NCBI GenBank assembly: GCA_949825045.1
Contig: OX463827.1
Location: forward strand, 6,656,501-6,720,500
From: Argyresthia goedartella
Taxonomy: Eukaryota; Arthropoda; Insecta; Lepidoptera; Argyresthiidae
Direction of reading: 5' to 3'
DNA: 64,000 nt
The notes below the pieces were generated by a model, which worked only from the letters and a program-made list of their open reading frames with translations, was not told where the DNA came from and did not search any database. Position numbers and translations under genes: made by a program. Positions 1-11,709 of the stretch are shown piece by piece. Position 1 is the stretch's first letter. Each line of letters begins with the position of its first letter.

Positions 1-376
1 CGGACTATCTTCAATAATTTAATTTCAAAGAGAGCCAGATAAAGTTGTTGCTTTAAACTTAAGACAATATCCAACGTGATTCACCGCTTGGGCATTCGCC
101 GTGAAAGCGTTTTACAGTTATTGTGAATGCACCTTTACAAACATCGAATACCATTGGAATAAAGACCCTAGCCGTTACATAATAAGGATAAAAGAACAGC
201 TGGTCAAATACAGAAATGAAATGTTATTATTTATTTATGTTGGAGTAAGAGTCGGAAAGAAGAATGGAGGGTTTTCTTGTGACTCACACATCAGGATTTG
301 ATGATATCTTATAACCAGATAGATAATTATAAACCAGTTTCATATTATTGATCCCAATTTCAAAGTTATAATATAC
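1..376. other. no recognisable feature
   Basis: AT-rich sequence with only short chance open frames. I see no splice-bounded coding stretch and no repeat shared with the rest of the window. Confidence 0.5.
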
Positions 377-701
377 TTTATCTACACACGTATCATAAAC
401 CCTCTTTACTGCGTCTAAAAACCGCACGTTAATGCCAGCATAATGTAAAACTATTTGGTAAAAACTCATTTCTTATCTGAAAATTTGTACATTATGACCA
501 TAATGCGTAAATTTTCTACATATTATGACATTAAAATTTCGAACGCCGACGCCCGCCTGCGTGCCGCCCCTAGTTTGTCTGTGAAGTTGGTACTACAGAA
601 CAAGCTAAACAACTGCAGAGATAAGATCAATGCCACAAAGCCGGTCAAACATGCGGTTCCTGAAATCATCAAAGAGAGCTTATGATATGTGTGTAGATAA
701 A
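377..701. repeat. MITE-like element with terminal inverted repeats, copy 1
   Basis: The left end (tttatctacacacg..., from 377) is closely matched in reverse complement by the right end (671-701, ...gtgtgtagataaa), giving inverted ends of about 28 bp around a 325-bp unit with no coding capacity. Close relatives lie at 870-1229 and 40656-40933, so this is a mobile family and not a local palindrome. The superfamily is unknown because I could not assign a target-site duplication. Confidence 0.7.
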
Positions 702-727
702 CTAGTGTATGTAACTGTACATAATTC

Positions 728-807
728 GGCATTAAAACTCTCGAGTGATATTATTATGAAACTCGCCTTCGGCTCGTTTCATGAACCCACTCTCGAGTGT
801 TAATGCC
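728..807. repeat. 80-bp palindrome downstream of the MITE
   Basis: The sequence reads ggcattaaaactctcgag ... ctcgagtgttaatgcc, with a nested inner hairpin (atgaaac ... gtttcat) around a TTCG centre. The same hairpin follows the MITE copy at 40656-40933 (at 40959-41037), so it is part of the larger repeated unit. Confidence 0.7.
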
Positions 808-869
808 CTCTATAGTATTAATGCCTGACTATTAATGCCTCCATTATGTATCAGTCACATAAACTACTA

Positions 870-1229
870 TTATCTACACACGTATCATAAACCCTCTTTA
901 CTGCGTTCAAAAACCGCACGTTACGATCAGCATTATGTTAAACTACTTGGTAAAAACTCGTTTCGTATCTGGAAAACTACACATAATGGTCATTATGTGT
1001 AGTTTTTCTACATATAATGACATTCAAATTTCGAACGCCGACGCCCACCCGCGTGCCGTCCCTAGTTTGTCTGTGAAGTTGGTACTGACATTCAAATTTC
1101 GAACGCCGACGCCCGTCTGCGTGAAGTTGGTACTAAAGAACAAGCTAAACAATTGCAGAACCACAATGCCGGTCAAACATGCGGTTCCTGAACACATCAA
1201 AAAGAGCTTATGATATGTGTGTAGATAAA
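870..1229. repeat. MITE-like element, copy 2 (direct tandem with copy 1)
   Basis: Same inverted ends and internal sequence as 377-701. It starts where the copy-1 unit ends: both units close with 'tcacataaactactat', near 868 and 1338. The internal region carries a short duplication around 1028-1110 (repeat of 'aacgccgacgcc' with flanks). The trailing palindrome seen after copies 1 and 3 is shortened here. Confidence 0.7.
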
Positions 1230-1340
1230 CTAGTGTATGTAACTGTACATAATTAGGCATTTAAACTCTCGAGTGATACTATTATGAAACGAGCCGTTTT
1301 AATGCCCTCCATTATGCAGCAGTCACATAAACTACTATTT

Positions 1341-1889
1341 CGATCTACTGCTCGGAAAAGTGGCGAAAGATGGTCTGTAATAGGGACCCAAAACAATAAA
1401 TAGTTAAACAGGACAACAAAAACATTTCTGCATGGCCTGTTTGAACAGGCCAGAAAAAATATTGTTGGCTTGTTTGTTATGGTTCTATCACATGCCAACA
1501 GATGGCACTTCATGCCGTGTCGGTAAAAGCGTGCGTCATGCCGTCAAGGCACCCACTGTTTCGCCTAGAACGACAGCAAAAGCTGGACAACAGCATAATA
1601 CACCTCTAATTTACAAGAATGTGGTCACATGTCATCAACAACCCAGAGGACCATTTCCAAGAATTTATTGTGTCAAAGTACTGAAGTCATTAAGTAATGA
1701 CAGGTAAAGGGTAAGGGTTACGAATTTCTTTTGATTGATACCCTTCACTTGCAATTTTTTGCTACACGATCGAAAAGGTCTCTTCAGTTATTTTGTGAAA
1801 AACCAAAAGTGTTGTGCTATGGATTTCATTCTAGAAGATGTTATCATCTTAAAACCTCTCCTGAATATTTAATATGTGTCTAAACTGAG
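1341..1889. other. no recognisable feature
   Basis: Contains a 91-codon open frame (1432-1707, +) with no family motif, no matching frame elsewhere and no splice context. I treat it as chance. Confidence 0.4.
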
Positions 1890-2300
1890 GTGATACGAAA
1901 AAAATATGTTTTTTATCGAATCCATTTACTCCGCCATAAATTTATCTACAGATTTGATTGTTGGGTTAACGTTTATTGAGTATTTGATTAAGATTCTCAC
2001 TAAAGGAAAACGGGATTGGATGAAATTTTCTCGATACAATTCAATTACGAAAATACCTCGTAAAGTGTTTTATTTTTTCCTTTCATTGCGGAACTACGTT
2101 CAAATTTGGATATTATGTATTCGTAAACTCTCCTTGAAAATATAAAAAAAAAATGTTTTTTTTTTTAATGTGTGGTTTGGCGCTACGTTATGTAATTTTC
2201 CCCCGATTCCGTCCCTCTTACACTGCGGGGGTCTTTCCGCCTGGAGTAACGGGGACCTTACGGACGAGGTATCGCCTTAACTGTCTGAAATGTAGCCTAC
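1890..2300 (+). repeat. interspersed repeat family B, copy 1
   Basis: The segment 'tgagtatttgattaagattct ... ttttctcgataca' and the later block 'tttggcgctacgtta ... cgaggtatcgccttaac' recur in opposite orientation at about 9500-9910. The first part also recurs at 43822-44100 and in the duplicated copy at 47020-47298. No coding capacity is conserved between copies. The element class is unknown. Confidence 0.6.
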
Positions 2301-2520
2301 AAAAATGTGCTATTTCAACACACTTGCTCGCAATGTGACTCTTTATGGCAACGCACTTAGTTTCCTAACTGAGCTTATTACTCACTAATGTGGGGGTCAT
2401 TCTTAGAAGCAGCATTTGTGATATATGCGTTTCTGTTTTTATAATTGCTTTGCTTAGAAAAGGAAGAGAGATCGACGTATAGCTCTGTCCCCAATTCTAA
2501 CGATGGCTCCAATTTAGTGC

Positions 2521-3055
2521 TTTTTAGGGTTCCGTAGCCGAAGGATGCCAAACGGGACCCTATTACTAAGCCTCCGCTGTCCGTCCGTCTGTCACCAGGC
2601 TGTATCTCATGAACCGTGATAGTTAGACAGTTGAAATTTTCACAGATGATGTATTTCTGTAGCCGCTATAACAACAAATACTAAAAAAACTATTTAAGGG
2701 GGTTCCGATACAACAAACGTAATTTTTTTGCTTGTTTTTGCTCGATATTGATAATGGCAACAGGTAGACGCTTGAAATATTCACAGAATATTTAGTTATA
2801 TATTCACTTTAAAAAAAATTACAATAAAACAAATATTTAAGGGAGCTCCCATACAACAAACGTGATTTTTTTTTGCTCGATATCGATAACGGCAATAGGT
2901 AGACGCTTGAAATATTCACATAATATTCAGTTATATTATTCACTTTAAAAATAAAATAAAATAAATATTTAAGGGGGGCTCCCATACAAAAAACATGTTC
3001 TTTTTGCCGTTTTTATAGATAATGGTACCGATTCGACTCGCACTTGGTCGGTTTT
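2521..3055 (+). repeat. interspersed repeat family A ('ggttccgta' family), diverged copy
   Basis: Starts with tttttagggttccgta, includes the GTCC-rich stretch and 'caggctgtatctcatgaacc', and ends with 'gactcgcacttggtcggttt', the landmarks of the family in order. This copy is longer than the others because the block '(c)tcgatat(t/c)gataa(t/c)ggcaa ... atatttaaggg' is repeated inside it. Confidence 0.7.
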
Positions 3056-5058
3056 ATCACTTTATATTACCGCAATAGTGCTTTTTACTATACATTTTTT
3101 TCCGTTCATCGATAAGAGTGTGTATAGCAAATAATTAATATTTTTGTGAATACATACTTAAATTAACTATTTTAGGTTAAGTATATTATTATAAATCATT
3201 CATCATTTTTTTCATAATTAATTTTGTGTGGTTTGTAATATGTTAATAACCAATAATGTTTTTGTGTTTGTACCGAACAATGAATAAATGAATTATCTAT
3301 CTATTATCTATCTAAATCAATCATCAAAATTGTATAGTTAATTCATCAAATTATACATTTTTCACTACATAAACCTTACTGTGCGTATTGAACACATCAT
3401 TTTTGCAGGCTGTTTAGCAGTTTTGCCTGTGCCTTTATTTAGAGCGGGGCGCTTGGAAAAAACAAAACCAGAGCGCTATTTTCCATAAATACGTTTACAT
3501 TTAATTATTATTATTATTTATTTCATATCAGACACAAGAGATCCATAGTTGTACAGCAACAAAATTATAGTAAATAAATAAATATTACATTAACAATGAA
3601 TAAATAGTCCATTTTTACCCTCTACAAAATAAATAAAACTAAATCAAAACAAAATGTCAAATTTTACATTGCGTGATTGTTATCAATACAAATATGTTTT
3701 TCCTCGTAAGGTGTTGAAAAACGTCGTTAGAAACTCGTGTGCATCGATACACACTCGGCTACCTTACTCGAATTATGCCGCCTCGAGAGTAATACATAAC
3801 CAACTTCGCTAACCTTTAACATAATAGATTGATGTGGAAGGCGCTCTTGTTCTGTTCGTGTTGGTTTTAGTATAAGCAGCCTGCCTACTGATGTTTGGTC
3901 TAAAAAAGCTGCTAGTTACTTTGGGCTTCTTCTTCAGCATGTTCGTGTCCACTCCTGGCCATATGCTTCCCCAATTGACCGCCAATTGACGTCTTCGGAC
4001 CATCGTGACTCCCGCTATTTCCCTTTCAAGTAGGCGGCCTGCAGAACAGAACTTTAGAGCCGTCTTCCATCGTTTCCGCGACAAATGGACCGATTCATTG
4101 CCATTTATAATTATACATATATTATATTATATTATACATATTATAATTATATATTTATACATCACGCAACACGTTTCCCTACATCGGCTAGTCCCGTCGA
4201 AGGCGTAGAAAATCCAAAAGTATTTGGCATTATACATGTGTTAAATGTAATCCACAATAAGAGGCAACCAAAATTAACCTAAAAAAATGCTAAACATTAC
4301 ATTTCCTCGGTCGACTCTTGCGACATCGTAGATGAACATAAAGGCACTTTCTCACCTTTCATTATCTCTTAGGCTGTCCCTCCTCAGTGACCACCTTCGT
4401 GAAGTCAACGCACGAATCATTATTCCAACAAATATCAGACTCACTCAATAATATCAAGAAAAATCCAGTACATAACTCAAAATTCCGCCATCATTGTATT
4501 ATCAAAAAAAACACACACAATATTTTGTATAATTATTGTTTTTATAACACAGAAGATATAACAGTCAACACATCACAATTCGAGGCACTATTTATTTGTT
4601 TAGAATATTCTGTTTTTGTTCATTATTATCATTGTTCCTTTTGGTATACCTTGAAAAAAAAATACAGTAGAGGCAATTCAGCCGCCAAACGACCAAACTC
4701 GTGAATGATTTATATCCTAAAAGTAAAACTAAACTAGATACGAATTTACTATGATCCGTATGTCAAGGCTTTCCGTTCTTTTCTTTCGCTAGAGGCTAGA
4801 ATTGACGACGAAGTAATGTAAACCATTCTATGTAAAAATCAAGGAAGCATTGTATAATACCTTTCTACACTTAATGATTGGGGTTGCCAAAGCCAGCTTA
4901 TGTAAAAGCTTTAAAGTATTTGTGTGTGGAAGAAGAGAAATAAGTAAGAAAAGGAAACGGAAAAAGCTGGTTGGAAAAGTGCCAAAAACTATTAACTTTA
5001 ATCCTGGCTGGATACAACTTGTTCGTAGAAAATCAACTTATTTTCTTTTTCATTGTTT
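3056..5058. other. no confident feature; AT-rich with a possible LINE tail
   Basis: Around 3500-3520 there is an (ATT)n run followed by 'tttatttcatatcagacac', which resembles the A-rich 3' end of a minus-strand LINE, but no coding part is attached. A TA-rich stretch lies at 4110-4150. Open frames at 3809-4084 (-), 4387-4704 (+) and 4850-5062 (+) show no family motif. I do not call genes here. Confidence 0.4.
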
Positions 5059-5417
5059 TTAGGGTTCCCTACCTTAAAAGGAAAAAACCCTTATCCGTCT
5101 GTCTGTCCTTCTGTCAAAAAGACCCGTTTTCTCAGGAACACGTATCAGGTATCAAGTTAAAATTAATATCGATCACTGAAGTCTGTGGTCTCTTCATTGG
5201 TGGAAAAATCAAACATATAGGCCAAAGCTATCAAAAAAAAAACTGCCGCTTATGTCAGAATTTTTCTGTATTTGCTTGATACTCGCAGGATAATGAAATT
5301 GAGCACGCAGCTAGGACTCACAGCGGAAAAAATCTGAAAACCGTTTTGTAAAGGTAGTTCCTTCACAAAAAAGCGATTTATACGGAACCCTCCGAGCGCG
5401 AGAGCGACTTTGGCCGT
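5059..5417 (+). repeat. interspersed repeat family A, divergent subtype
   Basis: Begins 'ttttagggttccctaccttaaaagg', contains a short GTCT-rich run, and ends near 'acggaaccctccgagcgcg' followed by 'cgactttggccg'. It abuts a canonical copy directly. A fragment of the same subtype lies at 42297-42400. Confidence 0.5.
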
Positions 5418-5826
5418 TTTTAGGGTTCCGTACCCGAAGGGTTCCAAACGGGACCCTATTACTAAGACTTCGCTGTCCGTCCGTCCGTCCGTCTGTCACC
5501 AGGCTGTATCTCAAGAACCTACCTAGCTAGAGAGTTGAAATTTTCACAGATTATGTATTTCTGTTGCCGCTATAACAACAAATACTAAAAAACAGGATAA
5601 AATAAATATTTAAGGGGGCTCCCATACAACAATACCACATACAAACTTATGGATGCACCTGGTTACGTACATGGAGTGTGAAAGTAACCGCACCAATAAC
5701 TTTGTAAACAATATTTTGCTGTGTAAAATCCAAACTATTCACTCCACACCATCGCTTCCATTGAACGGTGGTACGGAACCCTTCGTGCGCGATTTAGACT
5801 CGCACTTGACCAGTTTTTTATCTACG
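5418..5826 (+). repeat. interspersed repeat family A, canonical copy
   Basis: About 400 bp. It starts with tttttagggttccgtaccc, carries (GTCC)n, 'caggctgtatctcaagaacc', 'atatttaagggggctccc' and 'gcacctggttacgtacatgg', and ends 'tagactcgcacttgacca'. A 13-bp segment near the start (agggttccgtacc) is repeated inverted near the end (ggtacggaaccct). No protein is encoded; the 63-codon frame inside (5653-5844) recurs only because the repeat recurs. Confidence 0.8.
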
Positions 5827-8516
5827 TTCGCGGAACTGGTGTAATTCACATGATTCCGATGCCGTGTGCTTTAAGCATACATTCCACGTTCTCTAACACA
5901 GTTGGGATCATCTGTAGAGTCTAATTATTTTCCAAATGCACATACTTCTGATCAAATTAATTGCCCTTTAAATGTCATACTAAATCTGTGACTCCCGAGC
6001 GAGAGACGGTGACAGCATGGCATGGCGTGTCCGTCAAACTATAAGTTGTTGGTTGTGTGTGGTTCGATCAATTTTCGGTCTTCAATATTTTCGGCTCGAA
6101 GGACCACATTTGGTTCAAAAGTATTTTATAAACAGCTCCTTAAATGGCCACAGCTAGTATCCCAGCTTGCTATGCCAAAGGATCACATTATCGCTAAATC
6201 GTTGACCATAGAAGTCAATATCTCTAGAGGATGTAACTAATCTAGTTGTAGAAGTACCCTCATAGATCTACCGTGATGAAATGGAGCGAGTATTTTTAGA
6301 CATCTCTTGTTATCTTCATACAGGATTGTGGAACACACCAGGTTATAGGTCAATCTATGGTATGTTATGGCTACAAGTGATGTTGGCTAGTTGCCTAAAT
6401 TGTGTTTATCTTGGATGTCTTTTGGCAAACAAAACAGGTTATAAAAAAGTAAAATTTCATTTCGAAATAAAAGGAAGAATGAACTGTTTACCAATATTGT
6501 TGTTTTTTATCTTGAATTGTTTTTGTAGTCTACGATATTCGTAGATAAGTGTCTACTACTCGGGTGACGTAATAAGCTCGTAATCGTGAGCCTAATTTAT
6601 CAATTAAATAACCTTATATTTACAGCCGTGTTCAAGTTATTTTTTTACGAATGTACATTTTATACAAAAAAAATACTTTTTATTGATACTAAGTAAGATG
6701 TAACACATATCTTTAATAGTCCCATACCTACCTATGGAGCGTTTAGTACCTAGGAGAGGAGTACGTTGTATCAAAATCAAAAATCAAAATAAAAAATCAT
6801 TTATTTCCATAGGATGTTGTTACATCACTTAGATCCGTCATTACATTTTTTGGGTGAGTTCACTAACACAATGGCGGAATCTGTGGAGAAGAGCTCACCG
6901 AAGAAACTCCACAGTCGTCGCATCTTTTGCGTTTCCTTTTTTAAATAAAATATTGTCAAATTACAAAATGAATGCTAATTATATATCGAAACAGCCTGTT
7001 ACTCAAACAATCTATTCCCATGGACATCTGTCCTCTAAGTAATCAAACTTAGAACTCCTAGTAGACAAAAGAAATGATGGATAAAAAGAAAACCTTGAAG
7101 TTTCCACCCCTTTCCTCAGTTTCAATTAAACGAGACGGAAGGGAATAAAAGAAGGCCTTCACATCGTATTACACTGAAAACTTACAAAACATTGCATCTC
7201 GGTCTAAACTTATCTGCGTATTAAAAATACGTGGATCACTATGTGATACCTATTTAAAAATAATACCTATCATCTCTACTACAGGGAACGTAAATTTGAT
7301 ATAAAAGACTACTTAAATAAATACATAAAAGATACCCCACTACTATTTATGACTCATCAAAACATGCAAAAAAACCGTAAAACAAAACACCAACACGCAC
7401 TTGCAAGAGATTAAGTGAAAACACAAACGCCAAACATACGTAATTTTGGCGGCGATCGCGGTGACAGTTATGTATTTTTAATTTTATTTTTTTTCAGGTC
7501 GCGGTCTGTTTTGTTATTGATCGCGCGGGAGCGGCGCTACGCGGGGTGCGCCCAGCGGCGTCGCCAAGTGTGCACTGTGCGATGACGATGATACGGGCGC
7601 GGCAAAGAGCGGGCTATGTAGAGATAAGTACTAGTCTATCATTTGGGGATTATTAAGATTCGGAATATCCGGCAGCAAGAAAATGAAAAGACTCTTTTTC
7701 CACGTCTTAGAGAGACTTATCCTGTGACTTACTACCACCTCAACTATTTTATCAACTTAGTTTTTGAACGACTGGTCTCATGGATTCAAAATTTGCACCT
7801 CCAGAGCAACGATGGGGTTGCTCTCTGATACGCTATTTGGTTGACCGCCCCAAGCATTCTCAAACAAAGATTCCTATCCCACCTTTCCTAAGAAGGAATA
7901 ACAATCCTACAAAAACGGTTAAGAAGCTTCTACTCATAAGAAGCAATACCAATTCTACAACGTCCACAGACTTCTACAGCGTCCCATCTACACTTTCAAC
8001 CGCCCGCCCAACTCTTTGGCGCCGCACCATGTTAGTTCATCGATTTGCCGGTCTGCGCCGTCCAACGAATTACCAGCACGCGTACTGTCAGACAAGTGAC
8101 GTAAATATGCCAATCTAGCCCTTATACTGTGGTATTATTGCCCGGGTGTCCGTGTACCGGGGAGCGCTGAAATTGTTAAAAACTAGGCGGACACAGCGTC
8201 ACGCCTTTTCCCGTACGGAATGGCTGAGGCACAGTTGTGTGCTGTGTAGGAACGACGAATAATTACGCATCTAAAACGTTAAAGAGTTGAACTATCAGTG
8301 ACTCTTATGAACTACGCTATAGAGATAAATTCATCTGCACTCGCATACTTTTTCACTCTGGTAATTATTCGTGCAGCCTACTCAGCTCACTCCACTCCAA
8401 TGTACCAAACAACTAATATAGGTTCTCTAAGTCAGAATTAATCTCCTGACAATAACCGTAGACACCACTGAAAATTCACAGGAACGCAATTTCGTTTACC
8501 TGGTCGACATTATAAT
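5827..8516. other. no confident gene; one possible LINE 3' tail
   Basis: At about 6770-6915 'atcaaaaatcaaaataaaaaatcatttatttcc' followed by '...gaagagctcaccgaagaaactcc' has the look of a minus-strand LINE 3' end. The rest holds short open frames (6022-6240, 6281-6544, 7780-8118, all +) without recognisable domains. A GC-rich patch lies at 7500-7610. I see no supported gene. Confidence 0.35.
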
Positions 8517-8520
8517 TGCA

Positions 8521-9000
8521 GTTTCGCTGCTGCATGTGGATGGATTTGCAGTTTCGCTGCTGCATGTGGATGGATTTGCAGTTTCGCTGCTGCATGTGGA
8601 TGGATTTGCAGTTTCGCTGCTGCATGTGGATGGATTTGCAGTTTCGCTGCTGCATGTGGATGGATTTGCAGTTTCGCTGCTGCATGTGGATGGATTTGCA
8701 GTTTCGCTGCTGCATGTGGATGGATTTGCAGTTTCGCTGCTGCATGTGGATGGATTTGCAGTTTCGCTGCTGCATGTGGATGGATTTGCAGTTTCGCTGC
8801 TGCATGTGGATGGATTTGCAGTTTCGCTGCTGCATGTGGATGGATTTGCAGTTTCGCTGCTGCATGTGGATGGATTTGCAGTTTCGCTGCTGCATGTGGA
8901 TGGATTTGCAGTTTCGCTGCTGCATGTGGATGGATTTGCAGTTTCGCTGCTGCATGTGGATGGATTTGCAGTTTCGCTGCTGCATGTGGATGGATTTGAA
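8521..9000. repeat. minisatellite, 16 x 30 bp, essentially identical units
   Basis: The 30-bp unit contains 'gtttcgctgctgcatgtgga' and repeats 16 times without visible substitutions; only the last unit changes at its end (tttgaa for tttgca). Because 30 is divisible by 3 and the unit contains no stop codon in several frames, long repetitive frames exist on both strands (+ decapeptide QFRCCMWMDL; - decapeptide CKSIHMQQRN). There is no promoter, splice or homology evidence for translation. Confidence 0.95.
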
Positions 9001-9479
9001 AAATTCATGTTTTATTTGAAAGAGTAAACATCCAGCTTTCTTCCACTTTTTCAAAATTAGAAATCGTTGTATTAGTTTGATTTCTAAATCAAAAATACTG
9101 AAACCATGATGTCATCCACGTAAACGAAATTGAGTTGTTTTTCTCTAGACTCCTGGGACAGACTTAGGAGCGCTTCGGTTTACAGATAACTTGGCCCGAG
9201 GAAACCTATGTTCATTTTGGGCATTTTGGGCAGCACTCGGTCCACAAGTAAACTAGATCAAAAGGGACCCTGTCAATGTCCTTTAGTCCACTCTATGTAT
9301 TTACTTATTTACGTGGCAGTCATATCTTAAGCTGACGATACTGGGTGCAATTCTAGCCGTCACATCGAACTAATCTGACAGTTTTCACGCGGATGGCATA
9401 GGTTCTATTTTTAAAACTTGTTATTTTAATGAGTAAAGTTAGTTTGAAAAAAAAACAGTTAAGTTTGTTAAACGTGGGC
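9001..9479. other. no recognisable feature
   Basis: Unique-looking sequence between the minisatellite and repeat B. No open frame or repeat landmark is visible. Confidence 0.4.
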
Positions 9480-9910
9480 ACAACTTTGCCTATGCCACCC
9501 CGAATGGAAAAAGGCGTATAGCTAGCTATGTTATTGTTGTAGTTAAGGCGATACCTCGTCCGTGCAAAGGTACTCCTGGCGGAAAGACTCGCAGTATGAG
9601 AGGGACGGAATCGGGAAAAAATGTCATAACGTAGCGCTAAACCACAGAAAAATTGTTTAAAAACAAAATACGCTATTTTGTTAAAAAGTTTTTAAAGAGA
9701 TTCTGCGAAAACATAATGTTTTTACACATCACAATGAAATTAGTTAGGATTTCAGAATTATAGGAAAAAATAAAACAATTTAGAGGCGTTATTGAAATTA
9801 AATTCTATCGAGAAAATTTCATTATCGCGTTTTCCTATAGTGAGAATCTTAATCAAATACTCAACCCAAAAATCAAATCTGTAGATGACTTCATGGTGGA
9901 GTAAATGGAG
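9480..9910 (-). repeat. interspersed repeat family B, copy 2
   Basis: Reverse-complement relative of 1890-2300. The block 'aaggcgatacctcgtccgtg ... gtagcgctaaacca' comes first and 'gagaatcttaatcaaatactc' later, the same order when read on the minus strand. Confidence 0.6.
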
Positions 9911-10763
9911 TATCACCTTAAGTACTTTCGACGAAGATTTTACCGAAGGTTGCCCGATGCTCACTGTCGGGGTCACCACTTTGCCCACAGTGTGGCACCG
10001 ACGGGAGACGGAATAAAAGGCTTGTCACTACATGCTCAGTTAATATCTTGTCTATTTGATTGGAATACAGTCCTAGCTTATATACTAGGTTGGTACATGT
10101 TATTAGTGACGTAAATAAGACGTAGTACGTGATGAGATATTTATGGCAACTTAAATGTAATTTTTGCGGAGTGTGTTTTTAGACTAAACAAATACTGCAT
10201 TAGAAAAACAAACAGTAGTCTGCAAATGTTGCCATCATTTATTAACTGTATTTTGGTTGCGATGTCTCTAAGACCGGCAACTCAATTAGATTAGTCACTA
10301 CTCCGTTTATATGTTTCAATCGAATTGCTGCTATTTCACGCGCTTATTTTTAGCATCCTGACAACTGGTTGCGCTCGATAGCCAGAATGGCGTATTTTCG
10401 TCAAGTGTCCTGATCAATACTGCAGTCTATTTTTGAGTCACTGTATCCTACATTGTTGCCGGTTCAGCTTTGTTCACTGTGGCTGTCAGGAAGCGGGCGG
10501 ACGGGCTGAGTAATACCTGTATAGTATTATAGTATCTGAATAGAAACGCAGCTACCTAGCGATGTTTCAAAATGTGGAAACGTGAACAAGCGGCCGCTCG
10601 CAGGCTGGGCACTGAGAGCATAACCTTACGGTAGAATTGCATTCAAATAAAAATAAGTGAAACAACTTTTAAGTTAAAAATTATGTAAAAATTTACTAGT
10701 TTAAACGATTACCAAAAACGCACCTATTTTACTACCAATAAATTCGAGATGACTGGCAGATAA
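9911..10763. other. no recognisable feature
   Basis: No domain-bearing frame and no repeat shared with other parts of the window were seen. Confidence 0.4.
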
Positions 10764-10989
10764 GTAAATGATCACCGAATTGTGTTTGGATAAATGATCA
10801 CCACGCTTCTTTTTATGTTTTGTATTTTTTTGTTGTTCTTACATGTTCAACCTAACACGAAGGATAAAGGGGGCTTCGCTTCGCTCAACCCCTTTACCCC
10901 TCCAGGCAATATTTTGCCCTGATATTTTCTGCAAATTTTGGAGATCATTTACATTTTGGTAAGAAAAAAATATTTTGGTGATCATTTAA
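10764..10989. mobile_element. hairpin element with family C core, copy 1
   Basis: Outer arms carry 'aaatgatcacc' on the left (twice, near 10766 and 10793) and 'ggtgatcattt' on the right (near 10977). The core 'gttcttacatgttcaacc ... ggataaagggggcttcgctt ... gccctgatatttt' also occurs at 31018-31236 (reversed) and 63699-63985, but there the arms are different sequences. No coding capacity. Classification is unknown. Confidence 0.6.
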
Positions 10990-11053
10990 ATTGTTCCCAA
11001 GAAATATTAGATAGGTCCTAGGTATCAGTCATCACACATCTCCTCCTCATCAA

Positions 11054-11127
11054 TCTAGGACATTGATCAGACAAGAAATAAATCGTGGGGTCTAGGACAT
11101 TGATCAGACAAGAAATAAATCGTGGGG
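11054..11127. repeat. 2 x 37 bp perfect tandem duplication
   Basis: The unit begins 'tctaggacattgatcagaca' and ends 'aaatcgtgggg', occurring at 11054 and 11091 with no difference. Confidence 0.9.
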
Positions 11128-11293
11128 TGCGTAACATTTCTATCAACTGTCAGCTGCTTATATTATCATTATAAATGCTATTTACCTTTTATGCCTCTCT
11201 GTATTCTACTAGTCAGGCCCTTTCATTTGATACTAATATTGAGGGTATTTAAAAAATGTGTAATCCGTCATTTTATGCCGGCGGCTATCTTGT

Positions 11294-11709
11294 TTTTTAG
11301 GGTTCCGTACCCAACGGGTAAGAACGGAACCCTATTACTAAGACTTCGCTGTCTGTCCGTCCGTCCGTCCGTCTGACACCAGGCTGTATCTCAAGAACCT
11401 AGCTAGCTAGAGAGTTGAAATTTTCACAGATTATGTATTTCTGTTGCCGCTATAACAACAAATACTAAAAAACAGGATAAAAGAAATATTTAAGGGGGCT
11501 CCCATACAACAATTCTTTCAATACCACATACAAACTTATGGATGCACCTGGTTACGTACATGGAGTGTGAAAGTAACCGCACCAATAACTTTGTAAACAA
11601 TATTTTGCTGTGTAAAATCCAAACTATTCACTTCACACCATCGCTTCCATTGAACGGTGGTACGGAACCCTTCGTGCGCGATTTAGACTCGCACTTGACC
11701 GTTTTTTTT
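11294..11709 (+). repeat. interspersed repeat family A, canonical copy
   Basis: Same landmarks and order as 5418-5826, here with 'ggttccgtacccaacgggta' at the start and a poly-T run after 'cgcacttgaccg'. The left flank (11200-11290) and right flank (11775-11830) both carry a 'ttcatttgatac' block, so this copy sits within or between members of another repeat. Confidence 0.8.

Noticed and set aside
4110..4160. Promoter TATA region
   Set aside because: Simple TA-rich sequence. No gene begins nearby.
8521..9000. CRISPR array
   Set aside because: Units are contiguous identical 30-mers without spacers, and the DNA is eukaryotic.
8476..9054. 192-codon minus-strand frame as a repetitive protein gene
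   Set aside because: The frame is open only because the 30-bp unit has no stop in several frames. No start context, splicing or homology supports it.
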